The position numbers and the translations under genes are program-made. Shown here one piece after another: positions 34,619 through 43,229 of a DNA stretch of 64,000 bases; within the stretch, counting starts at the first letter, position 1; each line of letters begins with the position of its first letter. The notes beneath the pieces were generated by a model, which had not been told where the DNA came from, searched no databases, and saw only the letters and a program-made list of their open reading frames with translations. The stretch comes from Pyrobaculum sp. WP30 (GTDB lineage Archaea > Thermoproteota > Thermoprotei > Thermoproteales > Thermoproteaceae): contig CP012158.1 of the NCBI GenBank assembly GCA_001189275.1, positions 434,001 through 498,000 of the forward strand, written 5' to 3'.

Positions 34619-36607
34619 ATGCCTAAGGCCGCGGTAATCGGGGCCGGCACGATGGGCCACGGCATCGCGGAGCTCTTTGCCATAGCTGGCTACGAGGTGG
34701 CCCTTGTGGACGTCGCCGAGGAGTACCTAAAAAGGGCGTTGCAGAATGTTGAATGGTCTCTTAAGAAGTTCGCTGAGAAGGGTCAGATAAAGGAAGATGT
34801 CCAGACGATACTAAGTAGGATAAAGCCGGTGGTTAACGATGTTTGTAGGGCTGTTGAGGGTGTTGAGATTATGGTGGAGGCTGTGGTGGAGGATATTGAG
34901 GTTAAGAAGAAAGTGTTTAGTGAGGCTGACCGCTGCGCTCCGCCTAACGCCATATTGGCCACAAACACCTCCTCGCTACCCATCACAGAAATAGCCGAAG
35001 CCGTAAAACCAGAAAGAAGACCGCTGGTAGTGGGGATGCACTTCTTCAATCCTCCGCCGCTGATGCCGCTTGTGGAAATAATTAAGGGCAAGTACACAAG
35101 CGACGAAACGGTAAAGAAAGTCGCCGAATATGCGGCTCGGCTGGGTAAACAGACCGTTGTTGTAAATAAAGACATACCTGGCTTCATAGTAAATAGAATA
35201 TTTGCCAGAGTAAATGAGGCAGCTTGTTGGATGGTGGCCCGCGGCGAAGCCACAATACAAGAGGTTGACTCGGCCTTGATCTACAAAGCGGGGCTACCCA
35301 TGGGCGCCTTTATCTTGATGGACTTCACCGGAATCGACGTAGTGTGCTTCATTGGCGATGCCATGTTGAGACGCGGCTTTAAATCTCATCCATGTCATTT
35401 GATTATTGAAAAGTGCCAACAGAAGAAATTCGGCGTAAAGTCTGGAGAGGGCTTCTACAAATACCCAGCGCCAGGCAAGTTCCAGTGGCCTGAGGTGTCT
35501 AAGTCAGCTGGCGATAGAATTGACGTATCTTATCTCTTGGCGCCAGCTGTTAATGAGGCGGCTTATCTATTGAGGGAGGGTATTGCCACTAGGGAGGATA
35601 TCGACAAGGCTGTGAAGTTAGGTTTAAACTGGCCGAAAGGACCGCTTGAGTTGGCAGACGAAATAGGAATAGACGCAGTAGTAAAAACGTTAGAGGAGTG
35701 GCGGCAGAAGACAGGATATGAGGAGTACGAGCCAGACCCCCTGCTGAGGGAGATGGCGGCAAAGGGGAAGCTTGGGAAGAAGACGGGCGAGGGGTTCTAC
35801 ACCTACGCCAAGGCCGAGGAGAAGAAGCTGGAGACCCTCATAGTGAGGTACGAGCCCGGCATCGCCTGGATTATCCTCAACAGGCCTGAGAGGCTGAACG
35901 CCATAAATCCCAAGATGGTTGAGGAATTGTGGAAGGTCCTCGACGAGATTGAACAGATGGACTACGACAAGGTTAGGGTGGTCGTAATCACAGGAACGGG
36001 CAGGGCCTTCTCGGCGGGCGCAGACGTCACGGCGTTTATGGGGGCCACGCCCATAACCATCTTCAAGACGTCGCGGAAGCTCCAGATGCTTTTCGAGAAG
36101 ATGGAGTCGCTGGATAGGCCAGTCATCTGTGGGTTAAACGGCTACACGCTAGGCGGCGGGCTCGAGCTGGCGATGTCGTGCGACTTCAGAATAGCCGCCG
36201 AAACGGCCGAGCTGGGCCAGCCTGAGATAAACCTCGGCTTCATACCTGGCGCAGGCGGAACCCAGAGGCTGCCTAGGCTCATCGGCAGAGATAGGGCCAA
36301 AGAGCTGATATTCACCGGCGACAGGATACCCGCCAGAGAGGCAGAGCGGCTCGGCCTAGTCAACAAGGTGGTGCCCGCCGACAAGCTGGAGCAGGAGCTC
36401 AGGTCCTTCGCCAACAAACTCGCCGAGAAGCCGCCTCTGGCTCTCGCCATGGCGAAATACGCCATAAACTTCGGCCTAGAAGCGCCGCAGTGGGCCGGCA
36501 TGATGTTAGAAGCCGCGCAATTCGGCATACTCTTCAGCACCGAAGACGTAGTAGAGGGCGTCTCGTCGTTCCTCCAGAAGAAGAAGCCCCAGTTCAAAGG
36601 CAGATAA
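34619..36607 (+). CDS. Fused 3-hydroxyacyl-CoA dehydrogenase / enoyl-CoA hydratase
   Basis: The 662-residue two-domain enzyme covers the second and third beta-oxidation steps. The N-terminal NAD domain opens with IGAGTMGHGIAELFAIAGY (residues 7-25), and MHFFNPPPLMPLVEII holds the His of the catalytic pair. The crotonase domain starts near residue 400: TGRAFSAGADVTAF, LGGGLELAMSCDFRIA and LGQPEINLGFIPGAGGTQR, with both catalytic Glu residues present. The dehydrogenase-first order is the archaeal and some bacterial type. ATG 34619. A thiolase to complete the cycle is missing here (see the remnant at 30256). Confidence 0.92.
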   Translation: MPKAAVIGAGTMGHGIAELFAIAGYEVALVDVAEEYLKRALQNVEWSLKKFAEKGQIKEDVQTILSRIKPVVNDVCRAVEGVEIMVEAVVEDIEVKKKVFSEADRCAPPNAILATNTSSLPITEIAEAVKPERRPLVVGMHFFNPPPLMPLVEIIKGKYTSDETVKKVAEYAARLGKQTVVVNKDIPGFIVNRIFARVNEAACWMVARGEATIQEVDSALIYKAGLPMGAFILMDFTGIDVVCFIGDAMLRRGFKSHPCHLIIEKCQQKKFGVKSGEGFYKYPAPGKFQWPEVSKSAGDRIDVSYLLAPAVNEAAYLLREGIATREDIDKAVKLGLNWPKGPLELADEIGIDAVVKTLEEWRQKTGYEEYEPDPLLREMAAKGKLGKKTGEGFYTYAKAEEKKLETLIVRYEPGIAWIILNRPERLNAINPKMVEELWKVLDEIEQMDYDKVRVVVITGTGRAFSAGADVTAFMGATPITIFKTSRKLQMLFEKMESLDRPVICGLNGYTLGGGLELAMSCDFRIAAETAELGQPEINLGFIPGAGGTQRLPRLIGRDRAKELIFTGDRIPAREAERLGLVNKVVPADKLEQELRSFANKLAEKPPLALAMAKYAINFGLEAPQWAGMMLEAAQFGILFSTEDVVEGVSSFLQKKKPQFKGR

Positions 36608-36646
36608 ACCATTAAAATCTTTTTTAAGCCTTAACCAGGCTCACCT

Positions 36647-36736
36647 ATGGATCGTTCTTCGCTGTACCTCATGTTTGTCGCCAGGTTGCTAGGCGAGCCT
36701 GCGGGGGTTATCTCTTTTTTTTCACCCACTCCATAG
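36647..36736 (+). pseudogene. Possible truncated gene with promoter, 29 codons
   Basis: ATG 36647 lies about 24 bases after a TATA-like CTTTTTTAAG (36619-36628), the leaderless spacing used in this genome. It encodes a protein-like start (MDRSSLYLMFVARLLGEPAG) but stops after 29 residues inside the end of the PaREP1 gene on the other strand. It may be the front of a gene cut off by the arrival of PaREP1, or chance. Confidence 0.3.
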
Positions 36737-37199
36737 TTTTTTCCGCTAGATACTTAACGTCCTTCTCGACGTCTTCTAAATTTGTGTAACGGCTGACTAC
36801 CCCCTCGGGGTCTAGGCCGTTGTGTTGAAACTCGTGTAAATTCAGGGCGATGTCTGTGAGATGTATCAGCTCTCTTCCATATACCTCCTCCAGGGCGGAG
36901 GCCACTTCTCTCATTCTGGTGGTGGGCATGAGGGCTATGACCATGTCGGCTCTGGACCTCAGCTTGCCGGTCTTGTCCCTAACGGCGCCGGCGTACCGCT
37001 TCGCTATCGCCTCTCTGTGTTGGGCCGCAACTGCGGCCAGCAACGCCTTCCACGCCTGAAACGCCTTTCCAGCCGCGTTTCTGTGGAGGTCTTGACCGAG
37101 GAACTTAAGCGCCAGCTCGGCCTCCCGTAGAGCCTCCTCCAGCCTTATTTTTACGTATTGGGAAATATCTCGCCAGGGAGGGGCGTAGGTCAACGCCAC
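36708..37199 (-). CDS. PaREP1-family protein
   Basis: The 163-residue helical protein is paralogous to 12788-13285, with the shared core LHRNAAGKAFQAWKALLAA and the DIALNLHEFQHNGLDPEG stretch. PaREP1 (PF05942) is a Pyrobaculum repeat family of unknown function; its helical form and paired occurrence with other small genes recall HEPN-like proteins, but I would not assert that. GTG 37199 lies 23.5 bases from the centre of the palindromic TATA box at 37219-37226, which also serves the divergent peptidase gene. The stop is followed by a T-rich run on the plus strand. Confidence 0.75.
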   Translation of the reverse strand: MALTYAPPWRDISQYVKIRLEEALREAELALKFLGQDLHRNAAGKAFQAWKALLAAVAAQHREAIAKRYAGAVRDKTGKLRSRADMVIALMPTTRMREVASALEEVYGRELIHLTDIALNLHEFQHNGLDPEGVVSRYTNLEDVEKDVKYLAEKTMEWVKKKR

Positions 37200-37218
37200 G
37201 GAAAGAAGCAGGCTACTG

Positions 37219-37226
37219 ATTTAAAT
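37219..37226. promoter_or_regulatory. Palindromic TATA box shared by divergent genes
   Basis: ATTTAAAT is a perfect palindrome centred at 37222.5. The starts of the two divergent genes, GTG 37199 (minus) and GTG 37245 (plus), are 23.5 and 22.5 bases away, the spacing seen at other promoters here. A single TBP site could therefore drive both. Confidence 0.45.
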
Positions 37227-37244
37227 TTCTACCAACTGGGAGCC

Positions 37245-38333
37245 GTGGAGGATTTCATAAGGCTTTTCAAGACGCTGTCGGAGGCGCGTGGCCCCTCTGG
37301 GTTCGAGGATGATGTGAGAGAGGTGGTGATCAAGGAGATGGAGCCGTACGTGGACGAGGTGGTGGTGGACAGGTGGGGTAACGTCATCGGCGTCAAGAGG
37401 GGGAGCTCGAACCACAGGGCCATGGTGGCGGCGCATATGGACGAGATTGCACTCATCATCGACTATATAGATAAGGACGGGTTCCTCCGGATCAGACCTA
37501 TCGGGGGGTGGAGCGAGGTGACTCTCGCGGGGCAGCGGGTGTGGGTGCGGGCCGCCGATGGGAGGTGGGTGAGGGGCGTCGTGGGTGTGACGCCGCCGCA
37601 CGTCACGCCGTCTGGCAAGAAGAGGAAGGTGCCTGAGATTAAGGATATGTATGTTGACGTCGGGGCTAGGAGCAGGGAGGAGGTGGAGAGGATGGGCATT
37701 GCCGTGGGCTCCGTGGCGGTGCTGGATAGGGAGTTTGCCGTGCTTAACGGAGGCGTCGTCACAGGCAAGGCCTCTGACGACAGAGTTGGCGTTGCGGTCA
37801 TGCTGTACGCACTGAGGCAACTTAAGGAGGTGCCCGTGACTCTCTACGCCGTGGCCACCGTGCAGGAGGAGGTGGGCCTACGAGGTGCTCAGATAGCGGC
37901 GGAGAGGATTAATCCGCACCACGCCGTCGCGTTGGACACCACAATAGCCGCCGACGTCCCGGGCGTGGAGGAGAGGCAACACGTTACGAAGATGGGGAGG
38001 GGGGTGGCCATAAAGGTGCTCGACGGGGGCCGCGGCGGCCTCTTCATCGCGCACCCAGCCCTCAGAGACCACATCGTAGACATCGCAAGGGAGGTCGGCA
38101 TTCCCTACCAGCTTGAGGTTCTATACGGCGGCACCACAGACGCCATGGCCATAGCCTTCAGGAGGGAGGGGGTACCGGCCGTGGCCATCTCCATACCGAC
38201 AAGGTACGTCCACTCGCCGGTGGAGTTGCTAGACGTAAGAGATGCGGTGAACGCCGCCACGTTGCTTAGACACGTGACCGAGAAGACGCCGCCCCCAGTC
38301 ATAGACAAGTTCCTAGAGAGGAGAGTCAAATGA
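37245..38333 (+). CDS. M42-family metallo-aminopeptidase
   Basis: The 362-residue cytosolic peptidase is of the M42 (tetrahedral TET aminopeptidase) family, which trims peptides left by the proteasome. Zinc and catalytic motifs are visible: MVAAHMDEIALII, VATVQEEVGLRGAQIAAE with the catalytic Glu pair, VALDTTIAADVPG and YGGTTDAMAIAF. GTG 37245 is preferred to ATG 37158 because the TATA box ATTTAAAT at 37219-37226 lies inside the longer version. The following gene overlaps its stop by four bases. Confidence 0.87.
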   Translation: MEDFIRLFKTLSEARGPSGFEDDVREVVIKEMEPYVDEVVVDRWGNVIGVKRGSSNHRAMVAAHMDEIALIIDYIDKDGFLRIRPIGGWSEVTLAGQRVWVRAADGRWVRGVVGVTPPHVTPSGKKRKVPEIKDMYVDVGARSREEVERMGIAVGSVAVLDREFAVLNGGVVTGKASDDRVGVAVMLYALRQLKEVPVTLYAVATVQEEVGLRGAQIAAERINPHHAVALDTTIAADVPGVEERQHVTKMGRGVAIKVLDGGRGGLFIAHPALRDHIVDIAREVGIPYQLEVLYGGTTDAMAIAFRREGVPAVAISIPTRYVHSPVELLDVRDAVNAATLLRHVTEKTPPPVIDKFLERRVK

Positions 38334-39301
38334 AGAGGCGGCTGGTAGCGGTAACTCTATCTAAGCTTGTATTTGTCGGCATAGTTTCTGTCGCTCCGTA
38401 CTACTTCGCTAAGCTGTTTCTGCCTCTTTTTGGGGTAGTCCTAGACGCGGAGCAGCTCAACCTGGTGAAGTCCCTGATTATAGTGGTCGCAGGAATCATT
38501 GCCATAAACATCGTGGGGAACGCGATTATAGTGTACCTAAGAGATAGGGTGAAGGAGAAGGCGTATGCCGTAGGCAACGTGGTAAAGGTCATCGGCATAC
38601 TGGCGGTGTTGCTGTTTGCGATATCCACCTCCCGCCTGGGCGCCGAGCTCGCCCTGCTCGGCGGCGCCGTGACGGGCCTCGTGCTGGGTCTGGCCCTCCA
38701 GCCCGTCTTAGGCAACCTATTCGCAGGCATCATCATATTAACCACGCGTTTTGTGGAGGTGGGCGGCACGGTTAGGATAGTTGCCTCTCAAATACCTTAC
38801 CAGGTCGCCTCTCTACCTGTCTACAAATACTTCTCGCCTGACTACGTGGCGCCTGGATACAAGGGGAGGGTTATAGAGATAGGGCTCATCTACACGACCT
38901 TAATCCTAGACACGGGCTACGAGCTGAGGGTGCCCAACATGGTTCTCCTGAGCTCGGGCGTCGTGGACTACACGCCTAAGTGGAGCGAGAAGCAGGTGGT
39001 TCTGGTCAGGTTGGAGCTCCCCCTCCCAGTCATCGACCTAGATAAGCTCGAGGAAGAGATTAGGAAGGCTTTAGAAGGGCTTAACGTCGTGGCGGTGGAC
39101 TACACCGAGCAGAGCGACAAGGACTTCGTCATCGTGCGGGTGAAGCTGGAGATACCGCCCGGCGAAAACTGGAGGGCGGTCAAAAGCGAGGCCTTGAAAC
39201 GGCTTTTGAAATACCGCGACGAAAAAATCGGACAAAACCTCCCCCGCTACCTCTGCCTCACCAAAGGCGTGGAGTGCTCACGTTACCTAACACAGATGTA
39301 A
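38330..39301 (+). CDS. MscS-type mechanosensitive channel
   Basis: The 323-residue protein has three to four N-terminal membrane helices; the last, rich in Gly and Ala (LALLGGAVTGLVLGLALQPV), is the pore-lining helix typical of MscS. A beta domain follows with VEVGGTVRI and an alpha/beta cytoplasmic domain. These channels open under membrane tension and release solutes during osmotic downshock. ATG 38330 overlaps the peptidase stop by four bases (ATGA), so the two are cotranscribed. Length is typical. Confidence 0.82.
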   Translation: MKRRLVAVTLSKLVFVGIVSVAPYYFAKLFLPLFGVVLDAEQLNLVKSLIIVVAGIIAINIVGNAIIVYLRDRVKEKAYAVGNVVKVIGILAVLLFAISTSRLGAELALLGGAVTGLVLGLALQPVLGNLFAGIIILTTRFVEVGGTVRIVASQIPYQVASLPVYKYFSPDYVAPGYKGRVIEIGLIYTTLILDTGYELRVPNMVLLSSGVVDYTPKWSEKQVVLVRLELPLPVIDLDKLEEEIRKALEGLNVVAVDYTEQSDKDFVIVRVKLEIPPGENWRAVKSEALKRLLKYRDEKIGQNLPRYLCLTKGVECSRYLTQM

Positions 39302-39324
39302 AACCGGTCTACCTGTATAGGCTA

Positions 39325-39930
39325 TCAGCGCCTCGTCTGCCCCGTTACGAGGTAGTACGCGTGGCCTGCTATGTATACGGCGTGGTCGGAGGCCCTCTCC
39401 AGGAGGCGCAACACCACCGTCTCCATCACCTTGCACCTGTCGGCGCTCTTCAACACGTCCAGCAGAGCCTCCTCGTAGCTCTTGTCCACCACCTCGTCGT
39501 CTAGCCTCTCCACCTCCTCCAACGCCGAAACGTCGCGGCTGAGAAACATGTCAACAGCCTTAGCCACCATTTCTTTAACCACCCCGCCCACAGCCTCAAC
39601 CCTTTTCGACCAGCAACCTCCCCCCAGTTTTTCAGACACAGCCGCTATGTCAAAGGCGTAGCGGGCAACCCTGTAGAGGTCGTATGAGACAAACAACGCG
39701 CTTTTCAAGAAGCGGAGGTCCGTGGCCACGGGCGAGTACCTAGCGACGGCCTCCATCACAAAATCCGACACCTCGTCGTGGAGCCTGTGGAGCCTGGAGG
39801 CGAGTTCCCTTACCTCCTCCGCCTTAGCCCCCTCCTCAAGCGCCATGGAGAGCGCCTCCACAGCCAGCTTTACGCCCTCCCTCAGCCTCCGCGAGATCTC
39901 CTCCTCGGCTATGTCCAGCAACCTCCTCAT
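39325..39930 (-). CDS. PhoU-domain protein
   Basis: The 201-residue all-helical protein resembles PhoU-like proteins, which form three-helix bundles and bind metal clusters while controlling phosphate uptake. Typical features are RLHRLHDEVSDFVMEAVARYSP and, in the second repeat, RLDDEVVDKSYEEAL and LERASDHAVYIAGHAYYLVTG, with acidic and His residues at the metal sites. It lies next to the liv operon and about 5 kb from the pst genes, on the same strand, so a link with PstSCAB is likely but indirect. ATG 39930 follows TTTTTAAAG. Confidence 0.78.
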   Translation of the reverse strand: MRRLLDIAEEEISRRLREGVKLAVEALSMALEEGAKAEEVRELASRLHRLHDEVSDFVMEAVARYSPVATDLRFLKSALFVSYDLYRVARYAFDIAAVSEKLGGGCWSKRVEAVGGVVKEMVAKAVDMFLSRDVSALEEVERLDDEVVDKSYEEALLDVLKSADRCKVMETVVLRLLERASDHAVYIAGHAYYLVTGQTRR

Positions 39931-39970
39931 GGAAGCCCCAATCCACGTCTTTAAAAATTGTTTTCATATG

Positions 39971-40675
39971 TCACACGCCTAGGTACGCCTTCTTCACATG
40001 TTCGTTCGCGGCGAGCTCCTCCGGCTTGCCTTGGAGGATGATCCTCCCGTTTTCAATTACATATGCATAGTCGCTTATCTCCAGCGCCGCCGCCACGTTC
40101 TGCTCCACCAGCAACACCGACATCTCCTCCTTAAGCCGCTTCACGGTCTGGAAGAGGTCGCTGACTACCTTGGGCGCGAGCCCGGCGCTGGGCTCGTCTA
40201 CCAGCAACACCCTGGGCCTCGACATAAGCGCCCGGGCGATCGCCAACATCTGTTGCTCGCCGCCGCTCATGGTCCCCGCCTTCTGGCGCCTACGCTCCTT
40301 CAGCCGCGGAAAGAGCGCATACACAAACTCCAAGGTGTCCTGCATCTTATCCCTGGCCCTCTTCGTGAAGGCCCCCATAAGCAAGTTCTCCTCCACGGTC
40401 ATCTCAGGGAATAGGCGCCGCCCCTCGGGCACCAGCGCAAGCCCCAGCTCCACCTTCTTATGAGGCGGCACCTTCGTCACGTCTGTGCCCCCCAGCAGTA
40501 CCATGCCCTCCCAGGGCCTCACCACGCCCATGACGGTCCAGAGCGTGGTGGACTTCCCGGCGCCGTTTGGCCCCAGGAGAGATATTACGGACTTATCCGG
40601 CACCTCCAGGCTGATGCCAAACAGCACCTGAAGCCTCCCGTAGCCCGAGGAGAGGTTCTGAACGCTCAGCGCCAT
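39971..40675 (-). CDS. livF: Branched-chain amino acid-type ABC transporter ATPase LivF
   Basis: The 234-residue ATPase has Walker A GPNGAGKST (about 34-42), signature MSGGEQQML, Walker B VLLVDEPSAGLAP and the LivF-type C-terminal DYAYVIENGRIILQGKPEEL. It pairs with LivG to power the LivHM permease. The start overlaps the end of livG by ten bases. It is the last gene of the five-gene liv operon. The cargo could be an amino acid, amide or other small organic solute. Confidence 0.9.
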   Translation of the reverse strand: MALSVQNLSSGYGRLQVLFGISLEVPDKSVISLLGPNGAGKSTTLWTVMGVVRPWEGMVLLGGTDVTKVPPHKKVELGLALVPEGRRLFPEMTVEENLLMGAFTKRARDKMQDTLEFVYALFPRLKERRRQKAGTMSGGEQQMLAIARALMSRPRVLLVDEPSAGLAPKVVSDLFQTVKRLKEEMSVLLVEQNVAAALEISDYAYVIENGRIILQGKPEELAANEHVKKAYLGV

Positions 40676-41394
40676 GGCCTCCCCAGATACACCTCCACCA
40701 CCTTGGGGTCGTTCAGAGCCTTCTCGGGGGGCCCCTCGGCTATTATCTTCCCCTGGTGCATCACGATTACTCTGTGCGCCAGCTGCGCCACGGCACGCAT
40801 TCTGTGCTCAACCAGCGAAATCGCGGCGATGCCCCGCTCCTCCGCCATCTTCCTAATCAGCTGGACCATGGCGTCTATCTCCTTAGGAGTTAAGCCAGCC
40901 ATCACCTCGTCGAGGAGCAACAGCTTCGGGTTGCCCGCGAGCGCGCGGGCGAGTTCCAGAAGACGCAGTTCGTTAAACGTGAGCCGGCCGGCTAGCTCGT
41001 GCCGCTTGTCGTATAGACCCACGTACCTAAGCGCCTCCTCAGCCACCTCCCTAGCTCTCCTCAGGTCGTAGCCGCCGTTGAAAAGCGCGCCTACAACGAC
41101 GTTGTCAAGCACCGTGCTTTCGGGAAACGGCCGGGGCACCTGGAAGGCGCGGGACATGCCAAGCCTCGCCCTCTTGTAAGGCGGTAGCTCCGTTACGTCA
41201 ACCCCCTCGAAGAATATCCTTCCCTCGTCCGGCTTGTAGACCCCGTTTATTAGGTTGAGAAGCGTGGTTTTTCCGGAGCCGTTGGGGCCCACGACGGCTA
41301 GGAACTCCCCTCTGTCTAGAGCAAACGACACGCCGTCTACAGCTCTAAGCCCCCCGAACTTCTTAACCACGTGTTCCACCTTGAGGAGCGTCAT
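40666..41394 (-). CDS. livG: Branched-chain amino acid-type ABC transporter ATPase LivG
   Basis: The 242-residue ATPase from ATG 41394, which overlaps the livM stop (ATGA), has Walker A GPNGSGKTT, the LivG-specific FQVPRPFPESTVLDNV after the Q-loop, Walker B LLLLDEVMAGLTPKEI and a His in LVEHRMRAV. The conserved signature helix is LTFNELRLLELARAL, with the non-LSGGQ signature usual for LivG. A longer frame to 41517 is not used because it starts inside livM. Confidence 0.9.
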   Translation of the reverse strand: MTLLKVEHVVKKFGGLRAVDGVSFALDRGEFLAVVGPNGSGKTTLLNLINGVYKPDEGRIFFEGVDVTELPPYKRARLGMSRAFQVPRPFPESTVLDNVVVGALFNGGYDLRRAREVAEEALRYVGLYDKRHELAGRLTFNELRLLELARALAGNPKLLLLDEVMAGLTPKEIDAMVQLIRKMAEERGIAAISLVEHRMRAVAQLAHRVIVMHQGKIIAEGPPEKALNDPKVVEVYLGRPWR

Positions 41395-42356
41395 GGCAAC
41401 CACTCCCTGGCCTTGGGGGGCAGGTGGAGCCTTAGGGTGCCCACTATGCCTCTTGGCAGAAGCACCACTATTATAAACACGAGAAGCGCCGTCACAAGCG
41501 CCTGGGCTCCTGGCCACACCTGACCGACGAGGTCCCTGGCGAAGTAGTAGATGAGACCTCCCACTATGGGCCCTGTCACCGTGGCGGCGCCGCCTAGGAA
41601 CATAACCGCCATGCCGTCTAGTATATACTCTATGAAGAAGACGTTCTCCGGGAACACCTGCATGTTGCCAACTGCGAAGTAGGAGGCGCCAAGTAGACCA
41701 GACAGCGACGCGCTCGTCATGAAGGCCAGTAGCTTATACTTCGTGGGGTTTATGCCCATGACCTTCGCCGCGTCCTCGTCCTGCCTCACCGCCGCCAGGG
41801 CGTATCCGGCTCTGCCGGACTGAATTAGATACATCGCCACCACGGCTAGGGCGCCTGCGAAGAGTATCAACGCCGTGGAGCCCACTGTGGACAGAAACAG
41901 CGCGGTCTCCCTCCCAAACTCCCTAAACATGGCCGAGCTGAGTATCAGACCTGCGCCGCCGCCCCAGATGTTGGCCCCCACTATGAGGTGCTTCAAACCC
42001 TCGTTAACCCCTATCGTGGCGATGGCGAAGTAAGCGCCTCTCAGCCTAAGCGCTATGGCCCCCACGACGGCGGCCAAGGCGGCAGCCATGGCGACACCCA
42101 GGGCGATGCCTACGGGCAACGCCGCGAGGCCCAGCCCGGGGAGATACGTCAGCACTACGCCGACTCCGTATGCCCCCATGGCGAGGAAAGCCACGTATCC
42201 GAAGTCCACGTACCTAGTCAGCCCCACAAATATGTTCACGGCCTGGCCCAGCGCCATGAAAAAGGCCACGGAGGCTATCAGCTTCGAGTACTCAGGCGCC
42301 GCGAAGGCCGCCGCCATCAAGGCCAGGTAAATCCCCAGCGGGATGTAAGGCTTCAC
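41391..42356 (-). CDS. livM: Branched-chain amino acid-type ABC permease LivM
   Basis: The 321-residue membrane protein has about eight to nine helices. It resembles LivM, with the LTRYVDFGYVAFLAMGAYG and LRGAYFAIATIGVNEGLK strings and an AVRQDEDAAKVMGIN cytoplasmic loop that contacts the ATPases. It forms the translocation path with LivH. The start overlaps the livH stop by four bases. Confidence 0.9.
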   Translation of the reverse strand: MKPYIPLGIYLALMAAAFAAPEYSKLIASVAFFMALGQAVNIFVGLTRYVDFGYVAFLAMGAYGVGVVLTYLPGLGLAALPVGIALGVAMAAALAAVVGAIALRLRGAYFAIATIGVNEGLKHLIVGANIWGGGAGLILSSAMFREFGRETALFLSTVGSTALILFAGALAVVAMYLIQSGRAGYALAAVRQDEDAAKVMGINPTKYKLLAFMTSASLSGLLGASYFAVGNMQVFPENVFFIEYILDGMAVMFLGGAATVTGPIVGGLIYYFARDLVGQVWPGAQALVTALLVFIIVVLLPRGIVGTLRLHLPPKAREWLP

Positions 42357-43228
42357 AGCCTAAACAGCCCTGTGGGCTTGAAGAGCAGTATAAGCAGGAG
42401 GAGGACAAAGGCAAGGAAGAGCGCCATCTCGAAGGGCTGGGCGAACCCCATGAGCGAGAAGACGTAGTACCCCACAGACTGGAAGACGCCGAAGAGCAGG
42501 CCGGCCATGTAGGCCCCCATGATAGAGCCGAGGCCTCCCATCACGGCAATTACGAAGCTTATCAAGGTGTAGATCCCGCCCATGTATGGGTTGATGCCCA
42601 CGGGGATAAACAACGTGAGCATCACGCCCCCCATAGTCGTTATCCCTACGCCCATGGCTGTGCTCAGCAGAAAGACCCTCTCCACGTCTATACCCACCAC
42701 CTGGGCCCCCACCGGGTCCTGCACCACCGCCCTCACAGCCCGTCCGAAGTAGGTCCGCCTTAGAAACACCTCGAGACCCACCGCTGTGGCCAGCGCCGTC
42801 AACGCGCCGAGGGCCTTAGAGAGCTCGAGCACAAGTCCCCCCAAGCTCACGGAGCCTATGCTCCAGGTGTAGCCCCGGAAGTCGGGCCCCCAGGCCATCC
42901 GCGCCGCCTCGGCGATTAGAAGCCCCAGCGCAAACAGCGCCACCAATATGTTCAACTCGCCGGCCTTCATCAGGGGCTTGACGACGACGTAGTAAACCAA
43001 TGCGCCTAGCCCGGCCCCCAGCGCCAATGCGCCAATCCCCGCCGCGGGAGGCGGCGCCCCCCACAGCGTGAAGCCGAAGAAGGCCACGTACGCCCCAATC
43101 ATCACAAACGAGCCGTGGGCCACGTTGGCCACCCTCAAAACGCCAAAGATGAGGCTAAGCCCAAGCGTGATGAGGCCGTAAACAGAGCCAATAATGAGGC
43201 CGCTCAAAAAATAGGGAATTACCTCCAT
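42353..43228 (-). CDS. livH: Branched-chain amino acid-type ABC permease LivH
   Basis: The 291-residue membrane protein has about eight helices, with the LivH strings YGLITLGLSLIFGVLRVAN and HGSFVMIGAYVAF near the start and AVRAVVQDPVGAQVVGID as the coupling loop. It begins with ATG 43228, one base after the solute-binding protein stop, so all liv genes form one transcript. It ends overlapping livM by four bases. Confidence 0.9.
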   Translation of the reverse strand: MEVIPYFLSGLIIGSVYGLITLGLSLIFGVLRVANVAHGSFVMIGAYVAFFGFTLWGAPPPAAGIGALALGAGLGALVYYVVVKPLMKAGELNILVALFALGLLIAEAARMAWGPDFRGYTWSIGSVSLGGLVLELSKALGALTALATAVGLEVFLRRTYFGRAVRAVVQDPVGAQVVGIDVERVFLLSTAMGVGITTMGGVMLTLFIPVGINPYMGGIYTLISFVIAVMGGLGSIMGAYMAGLLFGVFQSVGYYVFSLMGFAQPFEMALFLAFVLLLLILLFKPTGLFRL

Positions 43229-43229
43229 C

